From contig OZ024743.1 of the NCBI GenBank assembly GCA_964016885.1, positions 185,362,962 through 185,426,961 on the forward strand: a stretch of 64,000 nucleotides of DNA. Direction: 5' to 3'. Below are positions 21,965 through 30,877 of the stretch, piece after piece (position 1 is the first letter of the stretch; each line of letters starts with the position of its first letter). This DNA comes from Eledone cirrhosa. Its lineage: Eukaryota; Mollusca; Cephalopoda; Octopoda; Eledonidae. Both the position numbers and the translations under genes were made by a program. The notes beneath the pieces were generated by a model. That model ran no database searches and was not told the DNA's origin. It saw only the letters and a list, made by a program, of their open reading frames with translations.

Positions 21965-22200
21965 ATGTATGCTAGCAGAAGTACCCGGTGATGCCCAAGT
22001 ATTTCATGTAAGTAAGAATATATTTTTACACACATTACAAAATTTAACAAATATAACACAATTTCTGTGTATTTACTCCTGAAATTAGATGTAATGTGAG
22101 TTACCATAGAAGTTCACTGATTAAGGGTTTTACAGCATACCGTTTTTGTGAAAAAATGTCTCAAAGTTTAAACTCGTACATATATATCAGTAGATGTATA
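21965..22200 (-). mobile_element. Helitron 3' terminus (minus strand), remainder degraded
   Basis: Read on the minus strand, CTTGGGCATCACCGGG is a small stem-loop followed by TACTTCTG and CTAG (21969-21972): the hairpin-plus-CTRR end of Helitrons, in the same arrangement as at 49281, 47365 and 61830. The 5' end cannot be located; the AT-rich stretch to about 22200 may belong to it. Confidence 0.5.
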
Positions 22201-22319
22201 TTGAAATGATGAGTCATTTCACTTTTTTTTAATAGTTTTTTAAAAATGTGTATTGTTGATAACACACACTTAAAAAAATGACTATTACTACCACTCTTCT
22301 GTATTATTTTTCTCAACAG

Positions 22320-22440
22320 CAACGAAATATATGTCTTATGACATGAAGTGATATGCTCTACTTACTTGAAAAACTGTGATATGCATGACATCATATATAT
22401 ATATCACAGTTTTTAGAATAAAAAACTGTGATATGCATCA
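22320..22440. repeat. Duplicated short hairpin (AAAACTGTGATATGCAT)
   Basis: The string AAAAACTGTGATATGCAT occurs at about 22370 and 22424, and its inverse with TTTTTATTCTAAAAACTGTG near 23400-23440. The copies face each other around AT dinucleotides, so each site can fold. Probably ends of an AT-target MITE. Confidence 0.5.
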
Positions 22441-22785
22441 TCATTCATCATCATTTCATTTTATGTCCGCTTTTTCCCTGCTTGCAAGGGTGGGATGGGA
22501 ACTGATGCTGGCTTGATTTCTACAGCTGGATGCCCTTCCTAACACCAACCTCATTTACAGTGAGTGCTGGGTGCTTTTTTGCCGTGGCACCTCCACAACC
22601 ACTTTGTAGTGGAATGATATGGACCCCAGTCCCTATCATCTCATTTCTACAGCTGAGTAAACTGGAGCAATGTGAAATAAAGTGTCTTGCTCAAGGAAAC
22701 AACACATCACCCGGTCTGAGGATTGAACTCACAATCTTTCGATTGTAAGGCCAATGCTCTAACCACTAAGCCATGACATTATATA
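22440..22785 (-). mobile_element. LINE tail fragment (to 22605) joined to a family B SINE
   Basis: 22440-22605 is the inverse LINE tail (CATCATTTCATTTTATGTCC, AGCTGGATGCCCTTCCTAAC, GAGTGCTGGGTGCTTTTTTG). 22606-22785 is a family B SINE in the same orientation: TTTCTACAGCTGAGTAAACTG, GGAGCAATGTGAAATAAAG and the inverse head GTAAGGCCAATGCTCTAACC. Target duplications were not identified. Confidence 0.75.
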
Positions 22786-22849
22786 TAAATATATGTGTGT
22801 ATATATATATATATTTTAGTTATCATGACTTGTTCTATTTTATCAATTA

Positions 22850-23303
22850 ATAATTTGGTATAGGTGGTGTTGGAAGGAGTAGGTATATTTTTGATAGAAT
22901 AATCCAATTCATAAACGTCCATGGTGTATGTTGGTTAATTTCCTGAAACTGTAGAGTGCTCAACTTATCGGGCTGGAAGGTGCCAATCATATATGTAATA
23001 TAGAATATGCTTCGATCATTCCCGGTTGGAGCTGTATAAATGAAGTATTTCCGTCAGAAAGGTACAGGAAAAAAGAGTGCTCTATATGATTGGCACCTTC
23101 CAGCCCGATAAGTTGAGCACTCTACAGTTTCAGGAAATTAACCAACATACACCATGGACGTTTATGAATTGGATTATTCTATCAAAAATATACCTACTCC
23201 TTCCAACACCACCTATACCAAATTATACATAACTAATAAGCTCTGGTCCTACATAGAGCACTCTTTTTTCTTGTATCTTTCCGACGGAAATACTTCATTT
23301 ATA
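22850..23303. repeat. Long perfect inverted repeat (2 x 144 bp) interlaced with a second inverted pair
   Basis: Bases 22850-22993 are the exact inverse of 23083-23226: all 144 positions pair, with an 89-base spacer. A second sequence, B (about 23033-23086, ATAAATGAAGTATTTCCGTC...AAGAGTGCTC), recurs inverted with a few changes at about 23254-23303, giving the order A, B, A', B'. The arms contain no open frame of note. AT microsatellites bound the whole structure. Such an exact palindrome implies recent formation or conversion. It could be a MITE, a folded-back Penelope-type retroelement end, or a long-hairpin RNA source. Confidence 0.9.
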
Positions 23304-23671
23304 TATATATATATATATAATATATTTAAATGAAAAGTATAGAAATTATTGTGAGCAAGAAGCCAACAATATATATATACACACATATAATGTCATGTAT
23401 ATCACAGTTTTTTATTCTAAAAACTGTGACATGCATGACTGACACACACACATATATAAGCAAAAATAAATGGAGGAGAAGGCAATACATTCAAAAACAA
23501 AATTTATTCCTTACACTGTGTTTCATTTAGGCAATATCAATATAACAGTTCTATACATATATGTGTGTACGCATGCATAAATATTATAAAGAATATTTTC
23601 AGAGAAGAAATATTGCTTTTAATGATGTTGCTGGAAGGTAGTCCAATCTATATAACAGTGAACAAAATATA

Positions 23672-23675
<4 letters not shown>

Positions 23676-23720
<45 letters not shown>

Positions 23721-23786
23721 AGTGGGGAAAAGCGGACGTAAAATGATGATGATGATGATAAAATGATGATGATATATATATACTAG
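23676..23786. repeat. AT microsatellite and ATG microsatellite
   Basis: A TA run of about 40 bases (23676-23717) is followed by GTGGGGAAAAGCGGACGTAAA and ATGATGATG repeats, the last being a LINE tail remnant. Only tract boundaries are informative. Confidence 0.7.
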
Positions 23787-24400
23787 CTGAATTACTCGCG
23801 CCTTGCTGCGTTTCACACATTTTATTTTTTGTAAGAAAATGATGATTGATTTTAAATCAGTGATGTAATTTATGGAGAAAAACTCTGCATTTCAATATTA
23901 CTCAATGTAAAATGTAATGCATGAAAAATTGGAAAACATTATTTTTTGTAATATATCAAATCAAAATTACATTATTAAATCTTATTTTGTTTCTTGTAAA
24001 TAATTTTTTTCAAAATATCAATTCAAAACTTGATCATTTCATTTTTGTGTAAAGCATTATTTTCAAATTAGAAATTCAAAGTTCCAATACTCAAGTTATG
24101 GGCTTCCAAAATTTTCACTATAGGGGTTTAACCCCCATTAGGGTGTCTCAATATTACTGAAATTTGCTGAAATTTTGTGAATAGGCATCATATCTTGTCA
24201 TTTACCTATGGTTTAAATATCATATAAATCAAAGGGAAAACATTTTCAGCGGGGGTTTGTGCCCTCGGGGAACCCTTTGATTAAAATGAAATATACTTAT
24301 CCAAGTACCCTGGGCAATGTAGTTTCAGAATATACATGGTTATGGGGTCTTTCTCCCAAACCATAGGAGGAATTCGTGAACAAGCAAACAAGCATTTGTA
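23783..24400 (-). mobile_element. Helitron-like element, minus strand (3' end at 23783)
   Basis: On the minus strand the end reads GCAGCAAGGCGCGAGTAATTCAG then CTAG (23783-23786) followed by T, as in Helitrons. The interior contains symmetrical AT-rich sequence and the C/G-rich stretches CCCCCATTAGGGTG and CCCTCGGGGAACCC. The 5' end is not resolved. No helicase or Rep coding was seen. Confidence 0.45.
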
Positions 24401-24806
24401 CATACACACATATGTACATTTGTAGGTGCATATACACACATTTATACACATACCCTTACTATATTTCCTTATTTTATTTTTATATATCTCTTGCATTACT
24501 TTTATTTATATATTTTTTTTTGCCCGTTAAACTTTTGCCTTTCTTGAGGAGATTTTTCAAATATTTCACTATGTTTTAAATTACCTTGTCTGACGAACGA
24601 ATGAGGACGTTTCTTGTATTCGTCTTATTCGGGAAACCTCTGGTAATGAGGTAATTATATTGTATTGTTTATTATACATTAAATTTAGCTCTGTAACTTT
24701 CTTAGAGCACTCTTCACTCCTATGACTTTTTTAATTTTCAACGGAAACTTCAATACTTATATATATATATATACTATAAATTATGTCCATAGAATTATAT
24801 ATATAT

Positions 24807-24846
24807 ATCGCTTCTCGGCCTTTTAGCTAAGATCAAAGTGTAGTAT
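24807..24846 (+). pseudogene. Truncated U2 snRNA pseudogene (5' 40 nt)
   Basis: The 40 bases from ATCGCTTCTCGGCC to AAAGTGTAGTAT match the 5' end of U2 snRNA, including most of the branch-site-pairing region GUAGUA. There is one change (TTTTAGCTAA where U2 has TTTTGGCTAA). The rest of U2 is missing and AT dinucleotides lie on both sides, so this is a retroposed or recombined fragment and not a gene. Confidence 0.9.
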
Positions 24847-24939
24847 ATATATAATAACAATAAATACAAACACCAAAATCTAGAGGGGTCTCGATAAAGG
24901 TTGTATATATAAACCCGTAGAGCAAATATTTTTTATTAA

Positions 24940-25066
24940 CACAAATTAAAAGTTAAAGCAATGAATTTCTGCTTTTACCCTAAGCAGGATCAACTGAAAC
25001 AGTTTCAGATTATCCCACTTAGGGTGAAAGCAGAAATTCATTGCTTTAACTTTTAATCTGTACTAT
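24940..25066. repeat. Inverted repeat, ~55-bp arms
   Basis: The left arm (ATTAAAAGTTAAAGCAATG, AATTTCTGCTTTTACCCTAA) is the inverse of the right arm (TTAGGGTGAAAGCAGAAATT, CATTGCTTTAACTTTTAAT); the centre CTGAAACAGTTTCAG is itself palindromic. The sequence is related to the hairpin at 34017-34326 and to 61050-61130 (GGGTGAAAGCAG..TTTGCTT). Confidence 0.8.
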
Positions 25067-25589
25067 ACACACATACACACACAACCTCTCTAGTGCTGGT
25101 GATACAATAAAATGCACACAATCCACAGTGTGAAGTGGTTGGTGAGAGTAAGGGCATCTAGCCAAAAAACTTTCTGTTAAAAACGATGACTATTACAACC
25201 TACAATGTTAAAAATAATTGCGTAGACAGTGTACACTCTAATCTAGGTGAGAGCAAAAACACCTCAATCATCAAGTGATTGTGTAATCCATTTCAGGTAC
25301 AGAGAGCTATTACTAAAAGATGACCTAACCACAAAGAGACCCCCCACCCTTCTCTGGGGTAATCCAATGCTAGGTAGAGGAGCTTTCTCTTGCAGTTTTC
25401 TCACAGTGAAGAGGGCATTAGTGGTACTTCTAATCGACTACAAAATCAAACTCCATCTCGTCTTTTGAACAAATATGAGCACATATTGTGTTAACTGTTT
25501 TGTATTATCTGTATAGATACACCATTGTTATTCACACTTTTGGAAATTCAAGGAACAAGTGATTGACTCGCGGGAAACCTATAAATCTT

Positions 25590-25800
25590 CTTCGCCTACT
25601 TATTCCTGAGAGCGGGTCTTGTCAGAAGCAACCGTCTCCAACTGATCAGACTGGATCCCCAAGCGTAACCAGCCAAGCTCATGGATGTTATCAAATTATC
25701 TTGCTCGGCGTCTTGCCCGTAAAATCTGTCCAGCGATTCTTTTCTGACAGTATCGGAGCCGTGATCTCTTAATTAACGGCGCTATCTTTTTAAGTGTCTG
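25590..25800 (-). mobile_element. LINE C-terminal fragment
   Basis: Closely similar to 37240-37450 and 17660-17880 (GTCAGAAGCAACCGTCTCC, AACTGATCAGACTGGATCCC, CAGCCAAGCTCATGGATGTT). It is the minus-strand C-terminal coding region of the second LINE family, 5'-truncated. Confidence 0.7.
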
Positions 25801-25844
25801 CATAGTCTTATAAATTGTAATAATAAGTTTAATGATGTATAAGT

Positions 25845-26940
25845 ATGTTTACGATGCTATTGTTCACAAAAGGCAATAAAATAAATGCATTAAATAAACA
25901 ATATTCTTTAAGTGAAATTCGAAACTGCACCAATGTTATCATGAAGCAAGTTATCGAAGTAGTTAGTCAGCAACCACAAGTTGAAATAATAGTCTTCTGC
26001 TCGGAATGTAGCACTTCACTTTTCAGTAACAATCAACTCATGGACAGCTAAAGATATTTCAACAACAAACAGCTGACAAAACTTAGTCGTAAACAACGCA
26101 TTCAATTTTTAGCGTTTTTTAGTTAATCACGTGAGCTTTGTTACTTTCACCCGATGCGATTCGATAGAAAAATTGAAAACTGCTTCAGTAAAGTGGAAGA
26201 GTCATTTTAACCACACACGCACAAAATCTGTTAACTTTACTTTATATATATAATTTATTTCTTGAAATCAAAATGTACGTCGCACTTTCAGCGACACGGT
26301 CACTGACAGAGTTCCACCGCAACGACTCTTACATGCAGTAATTTAGTTTGAACACAGGGTCTCAAATGAAGTCATTTGCCAAACAAGCACAACTGTGGCT
26401 AAAATGATTCTTACACAATGTTTCAACACACGGTCTCAGATCAAGTCATTTGTCAAACAAGTACAACTCTAAAATGCGCTAGTAGTAATCTCCCCCGCCC
26501 GCAATACGCAAAAATAAAAAGTTACTTAAATTCATTTCTCTCACAAGTATTTTAATCATAAGACGAAGAAATTTATGTTGATTAGGTATACAGGTTTCTA
26601 AATCATAATGAAAAAGAATGAAAGGCTGTAATAACAATGAAAATGATTGTGCACGAGACAGTGCCGGTGGTCGATAGATTTGAAACATCAGCTTTGATAT
26701 TAGATATAAACGAAGTAAACCACACGACTAAGAACCCACATGTTCGTGTCTTTCCCGAATGTCGTTAGTTGCATAAGTCAAATAAATTTTCTACTGTATT
26801 GTATTCATCACTTCGAAAGATAACTTCTTGCTTTTACGTTAATTGCAATTCATCAAAACCTCTTAACTTCGAGCAACATTCAAAGATTTGATAACGAGGC
26901 TAGTATAGCAAGCACATGACATATCTGTGTATAATGGGAT
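25845..26940. other. No identifiable gene
   Basis: Intergenic between SNX17 and GMEB. Two copies of a short unit (AACACAGGGTCTCAAATGAAG / AACACACGGTCTCAGATCAAG, with CATTTGCCAAACAAG) occur near 26350 and 26425. No coding domain is visible. Confidence 0.6.
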
Positions 26941-27120
26941 ATACTCTTACTATTCCCCTTCCTGTTAAAAATAACGTCACTAAACAACTTGCATAACAAC
27001 GACGTGCGAACCGTGTTAAGGGGATGTTTGATGAAACGTACTCTCACGTGGCACAAGTGACGTAAGGAAAACGTCAGTGACGTCAGCGTCCGTTTCCGTT
27101 AAATGCAACGTCCATATTTG
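26940..27120. promoter_or_regulatory. CpG- and ACGT-rich patch, candidate promoter of the GMEB gene
   Basis: In otherwise CpG-poor DNA this stretch has many CG dinucleotides and repeated CRE-like cores: AACGTCACT (26971), CTCACGTGG, AAGTGACGTAAG, AACGTCAG and TGACGTCAG near 27043-27090, and CAACGTCC. ATF/CREB factors bind TGACGTCA, and GMEB proteins bind ACGPy half sites. The patch lies 3.5 kb upstream of the first recognised GMEB coding exon, so it could be its promoter with a non-coding first exon. Direction cannot be read from the sequence. Confidence 0.4.
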
Positions 27121-27333
27121 TTTCTCTTCGTGAATTGGGACAACTTTACCATTTTCATTCTTTATAATTCTTACTATTTTTTCTGGCTTAACATATTTTC
27201 TTTTTGGCTTCCCTATCTTGTTCTCTTGTTTTTTCTTTTTTTTCTTACCATCCTTTTTCGGAGTTATTTTAAAACCTCCACAAAATTTAAGAAAAAGAAC
27301 GAACAAAAAATACTCACACGCACACACACACAA
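27016..27333 (-). CDS. Uncertain minus-strand open frame, lysine-rich
   Basis: A 105-codon frame begins in a CA microsatellite and reads ITPKKDGKKKKKKQENK, KPKRKYVKPEKIVRIIKNE, then NGKVVPIHEEKQIWTLH and TETDADVTDVFLTSLVP. The middle has plausible residue composition, and its 3' end has a good donor-like CAC|GTGAGAGT near 27051. I do not recognise the protein. It overlaps the CpG-rich patch and the polylysine comes from a T-rich plus strand, so it may be chance. Confidence 0.2.
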   Translation of the reverse strand: MCVCACEYFLFVLFLKFCGGFKITPKKDGKKKKKKQENKIGKPKRKYVKPEKIVRIIKNENGKVVPIHEEKQIWTLHLTETDADVTDVFLTSLVPRESTFHQTSP

Positions 27334-27369
27334 TTTCTTAAATACTCGATACTAATTACACATTAAATA

Positions 27370-28210
27370 TATTACACATCACTAACAAAATAATAAATAT
27401 ATATATTTTTCTAAATCTCTGAAAAATCTTATGATCAGCCGAAGTTTTTTGTTATCGATAAGTTCTTTATTGACGATGTAACTTTCCCTCCCCAGCAGTT
27501 ATTTGATAACACCTCCCCCGTTTTACTGTGAGGATATATATATTATATATATATAATTATCACAACATTCCGCCTTGTGATCATTGTGGAATCAATTAAA
27601 ACAAAGCTAAAATAGACTATTAACATGAACCATATACATGTTTATTCCTGTCTATAGACGCGAACGTCACTTTTTATTTGATATTCCCATTATCAGCAAA
27701 ACCCACATAAGTTCCGCCACTGTTCAGCTACTTTTTGACTGTGATACTATTAAAGGTGGGTAAATACTAAGTTTTTCTTTCCTCATGTTCACACATACAC
27801 GTCATTACTACTATTATGATTATTTGCTTTACGTTGTTATTTATGCATCATATCTTTAATCAAAGATTTTTTTTCTAGCCAAGACCATTCTTTCGTTTTG
27901 TATTTCTAGGACTACGTTATCCAATGTGTCCATCCTTTTCGTATGGGAGAGATTTGGCTGCTTTTTCTAGTAGTCCACGAGCCGGCGTAGGATCCCCGTT
28001 GATTCGTTATTTATGTATACGTTCTATATTTTCTAACACATATACTGGATTTTCTTATACCTCATTATAAAACTTTCGACTGGATACTCACCAATGTATA
28101 TTTATAACAACATTAGTAGTAGCCAAGCACTTGTTACTTTCGATCCAGTCATGGAATTTTGACAATTTTTCTACTGAGTTATGTTTCCTTCATTTCTACT
28201 TCCTCAGAAT
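27370..28210. other. No identifiable gene
   Basis: Intergenic AT-rich sequence with a short TATATATA palindrome at 27535-27555. No domain in any frame. Confidence 0.6.
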
Positions 28211-28214
28211 AATA

Positions 28215-28570
28215 TTAATGGTTTCTAATTTAGGCATAAAACCAATAGGAAAGTCAGTGGGTAGGAAAGTCAGTTATATTAAACCCTGTACGTGATTGGT
28301 ACTTTATTTTGTCGACCTCGGGAGAATGAATAGCAAAGTTGACCTTGGCGGGATTTGAGCTCAGAACTTAAACAGCACGAAACATTTTGTCCGACGCTCT
28401 ATCGAACCTCTTTGTCAAATGACTTTTAATCTAGGCACACAGTTAGTAATTTTGGGATGAGGCGATGTTGACAGGTGATTTATTTTATCAATTCAGGAAA
28501 GATGAAAGGCAAGGTTGAGTTCAACTGAGTTTGAACGCAGAACGTAAAGAGACGTAACTAAATCCCACGT
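28215..28570 (-). mobile_element. Two adjacent family A SINE fragments
   Basis: Read on the minus strand, 28286-28410 carries GAGCTCAAATCCCGCCAAGG, TTGCTATTCATTCTCCCGAGG and AAAGTACCAATCACG. Directly after it (28430-28565) a second, more diverged copy carries GTTCAAACTCAGTTGAACTC and CTTTGCCTTTCATC-like sequence. Same orientation, so a tandem pair of insertions or a duplication. Confidence 0.7.
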
Positions 28571-28679
28571 TTTATAAGTGATTTTATTTCTATTTTGATG
28601 AATAAATCCATCATTTAAGGTCCGTTCTCTCCGCTAGCAAAGGTTTTCAGTTCGTTACAGGTCAGGTCAGTACGTAATT

Positions 28680-29200
28680 TGAGCTACTGACCACTCAGAC
28701 GGACTGGTGGCCGCATCTCGCTTAAATACGTTACCACACTCTATAGTGTCTCGCGTACATTTTTGTGGCAGGACTAGTGATTTTGTTATGTTTCTGACAC
28801 AATTGAAGAGTCCTCTCAACCCTTTGTTTAACAGATTTTCTGCGGCTGGATGCCATTCCTATCACCAACCACTTTACAGAGTGTACTAGTTGTGTTTATG
28901 ATGTCACCAACACTAAGAAGTTTGTCCGCTTGATGCAATTGAAAAAGCCTCTCGACACTTTGTTTAGCATGGTTGCTACGTCTGGATACTCTTCCTATCA
29001 CCAACCACCTTACAGGGTTATACTGGGTGGAGTGTTCGTGGCACCAACACTAGAGAGGTTGCTGTATCGGGATTGAAGAGTTTTCTCAACTCTTTGGCCT
29101 GGTTTCTACAACTCAAAACCTTTCATAACAACAATCATTTCACAGATTTTACTGGGTGTGTTTTATTGGGGCACTAGGGAGATTGCTAGTTATTGACTCG
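28680..29200. repeat. Diverged tandem repeat, units of roughly 125 bp
   Basis: Three successive units each contain CTGGATGC.ATTCCTATCACCA, ACCACTTTACAGAGTGTACT and GGCACCAACACTA..GAGGTTG. The same unit appears singly at 30475-30570, 41010-41100 and, inverted, at 43180-43500 and 25090-25170. It matches a repeated module of LINE 3' tails, so this array is probably an expanded tail. Confidence 0.6.
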
Positions 29201-29394
29201 ACTTAACTCCCTCTACCTTATGTTGGGGGAGGGAGTAGGAACTATGTCATGAGTGAGTGGTAATGAGTGGGGGATAAGTATGATTTCATAGTAGTACGAC
29301 GGGTGTAGAAGAGGTGAGAAAGTATTTCATGGGCGTATGATAGGTGTAGTGGGATTTGACATTATGATGAGAGGGATGGGAGTGATGATGCAAA

Positions 29395-29685
29395 CAGTTA
29401 CTAAGGAGTTATAGCTGGTGCTTTAGGATTTAAAGCTCTTACAAGATTACAAAGCAGGGTACTCTCAAAGGCCTTTTCTGGATCAACAAATGTTAAGTAC
29501 AGATGCTTACTCTTAACCAAGTACTTCTGCAGTTGTCTTACAAGGAAAGGGCTTTGGTAGTACCACTACCTGGCATAAAACCAAACTGCATCACAACTAA
29601 TTTGATTTTGTCTCTAATTTTACTATAATTCAGTAACTTTCATGATCTGGTCTAATCCTCTTGTCTTGATCTAATACTCTCCTTT
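29395..29685 (-). pseudogene. RTE-like LINE reverse transcriptase fragment
   Basis: The minus strand reads DQVMKVTE..., KLVVMQFGFMPG, then LSLVRQLQKYLVKSKHLYL and TFVDPEKAFE: residues 11-77 of the 20.2-kb element, up to the motif A aspartate (FVD). Frameshifts are present. A 21-base stem hairpin (ACTCTCCTTTTACATACAACA and its inverse around 29690-29732) follows on its 5' side. Confidence 0.75.
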
Positions 29686-29734
29686 TACATACAACATATC
29701 TGTTGTACGTAAAAGGAGAGTAAGATTTGCTGGC

Positions 29735-30660
29735 CACTGCAATCGTGCCACTTCTGAGGCTGTGTCTCCACTAGTGCTTTAGAAACCACAAGCAGTCACT
29801 AATAACAGGGGGCACAAGCTCTCCTATCCCGTTGTCATCTCCAGAGATTCTGGTATTGAAATTCAGGACTTGGCAACAGCAATGAACGACAGACCCACGT
29901 GAAGATCAGTTGTTGAGTTGATTTCGCTGAGGCAACTGGATGATGGTTGTCTGCAGCTTGAGTATATACAGAGATTATAGTAGCTGTTTTACTACTGCTC
30001 AACTAATTATCTTATTACAAACCCTGATTAACTCAATTATTTTGTACCCCCATTTTTCATCTAATAGTGTTCCCACATCACTCTCAATGTCACTGCTACC
30101 CAATCAGAATTTGTACTTGTGTTCCTGCCTGTGATGAATTTGGCAAAGCCCTACCTTCCTCGCTCTCACTTCTTGTACATAGCATATATACACTTATCTC
30201 TGCTCTATACCATCTTCACAACCTCACCAGACCTACTCTTCATTGTGCTGACAATTATAGTAACAATTGATTTTCAATATAGTCAAGATTTTGGAGGGGT
30301 TTAGTAAAATATCTATAACTTAATATATATTGGTATTATATTGTTGGCATTAATCAACTGAATTTGAAATTTAGATACAAACTCTTTAGTATGGGATGTC
30401 TTAAATAGATTACAACTATTGGTTTAATTGAAGGGTTGTTTGTAGTGTAATGAATTTTGATTCGATTCAGTATAACTACATTTTACAGAGTGTACTGGGT
30501 GCATTTTAATGTGACATCAGCACTAAAGAGGTTATCATGTTTTTGACATAACTAAAAAGTCTTCTTGGCCCTTTGGATTAAATTATATTCAGTATTTTCA
30601 ATTTATTGAGTATTTTTATCTTTTAGTTATTAAATATTATTTCAAAATCTGATTCCGTCT
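29735..30660. other. No identifiable gene up to the GMEB exon
   Basis: Intergenic or 5' intron. Contains one copy of the LINE-tail module (30475-30570). The short plus-strand open frames between 29940 and 30304 overlap in different frames and show no domain. The acceptor for the first recognised GMEB exon is at 30659-30665. Confidence 0.5.
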
Positions 30661-30665
30661 TGCAG

Positions 30666-30877
30666 ATGACTGAAGACAGTGCAGGGGTGATAACAGTCAC
30701 CTGTGGAAATTTGGTTGGTAAACTTCACATGGAGAAATTCATTTGTCCTGGCATTCACCGGGAATGTATAGAATTTGAAGGCCGTTTTATCTCGCCAAAA
30801 CTTTTTTCTGTCATGGGAGAGAAAGAAAAGTTAAAAGATTGGAAAAATGCTGTTCGAATGAATGGTATCCAACTTAG
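30666..30877 (+). CDS. GMEB: GMEB coding exon 1 (first half of SAND domain)
   Basis: The acceptor TCTTGCAG precedes ATGACTGAAGACAG. The exon codes MTEDSAGVITVTCGNL to NGIQL and ends in the first two bases of an Arg codon (CTTAG|GTATTT). It contains the conserved CPGI and KDWK motifs. Whether the ATG is the true start or an internal Met is not decidable here. Reading past the donor meets T-rich intron sequence. Confidence 0.9.

Noticed and set aside
23599..23820. Minus-strand frames with His and Ile-Tyr runs
   Set aside because: Products of ATG and AT microsatellites.
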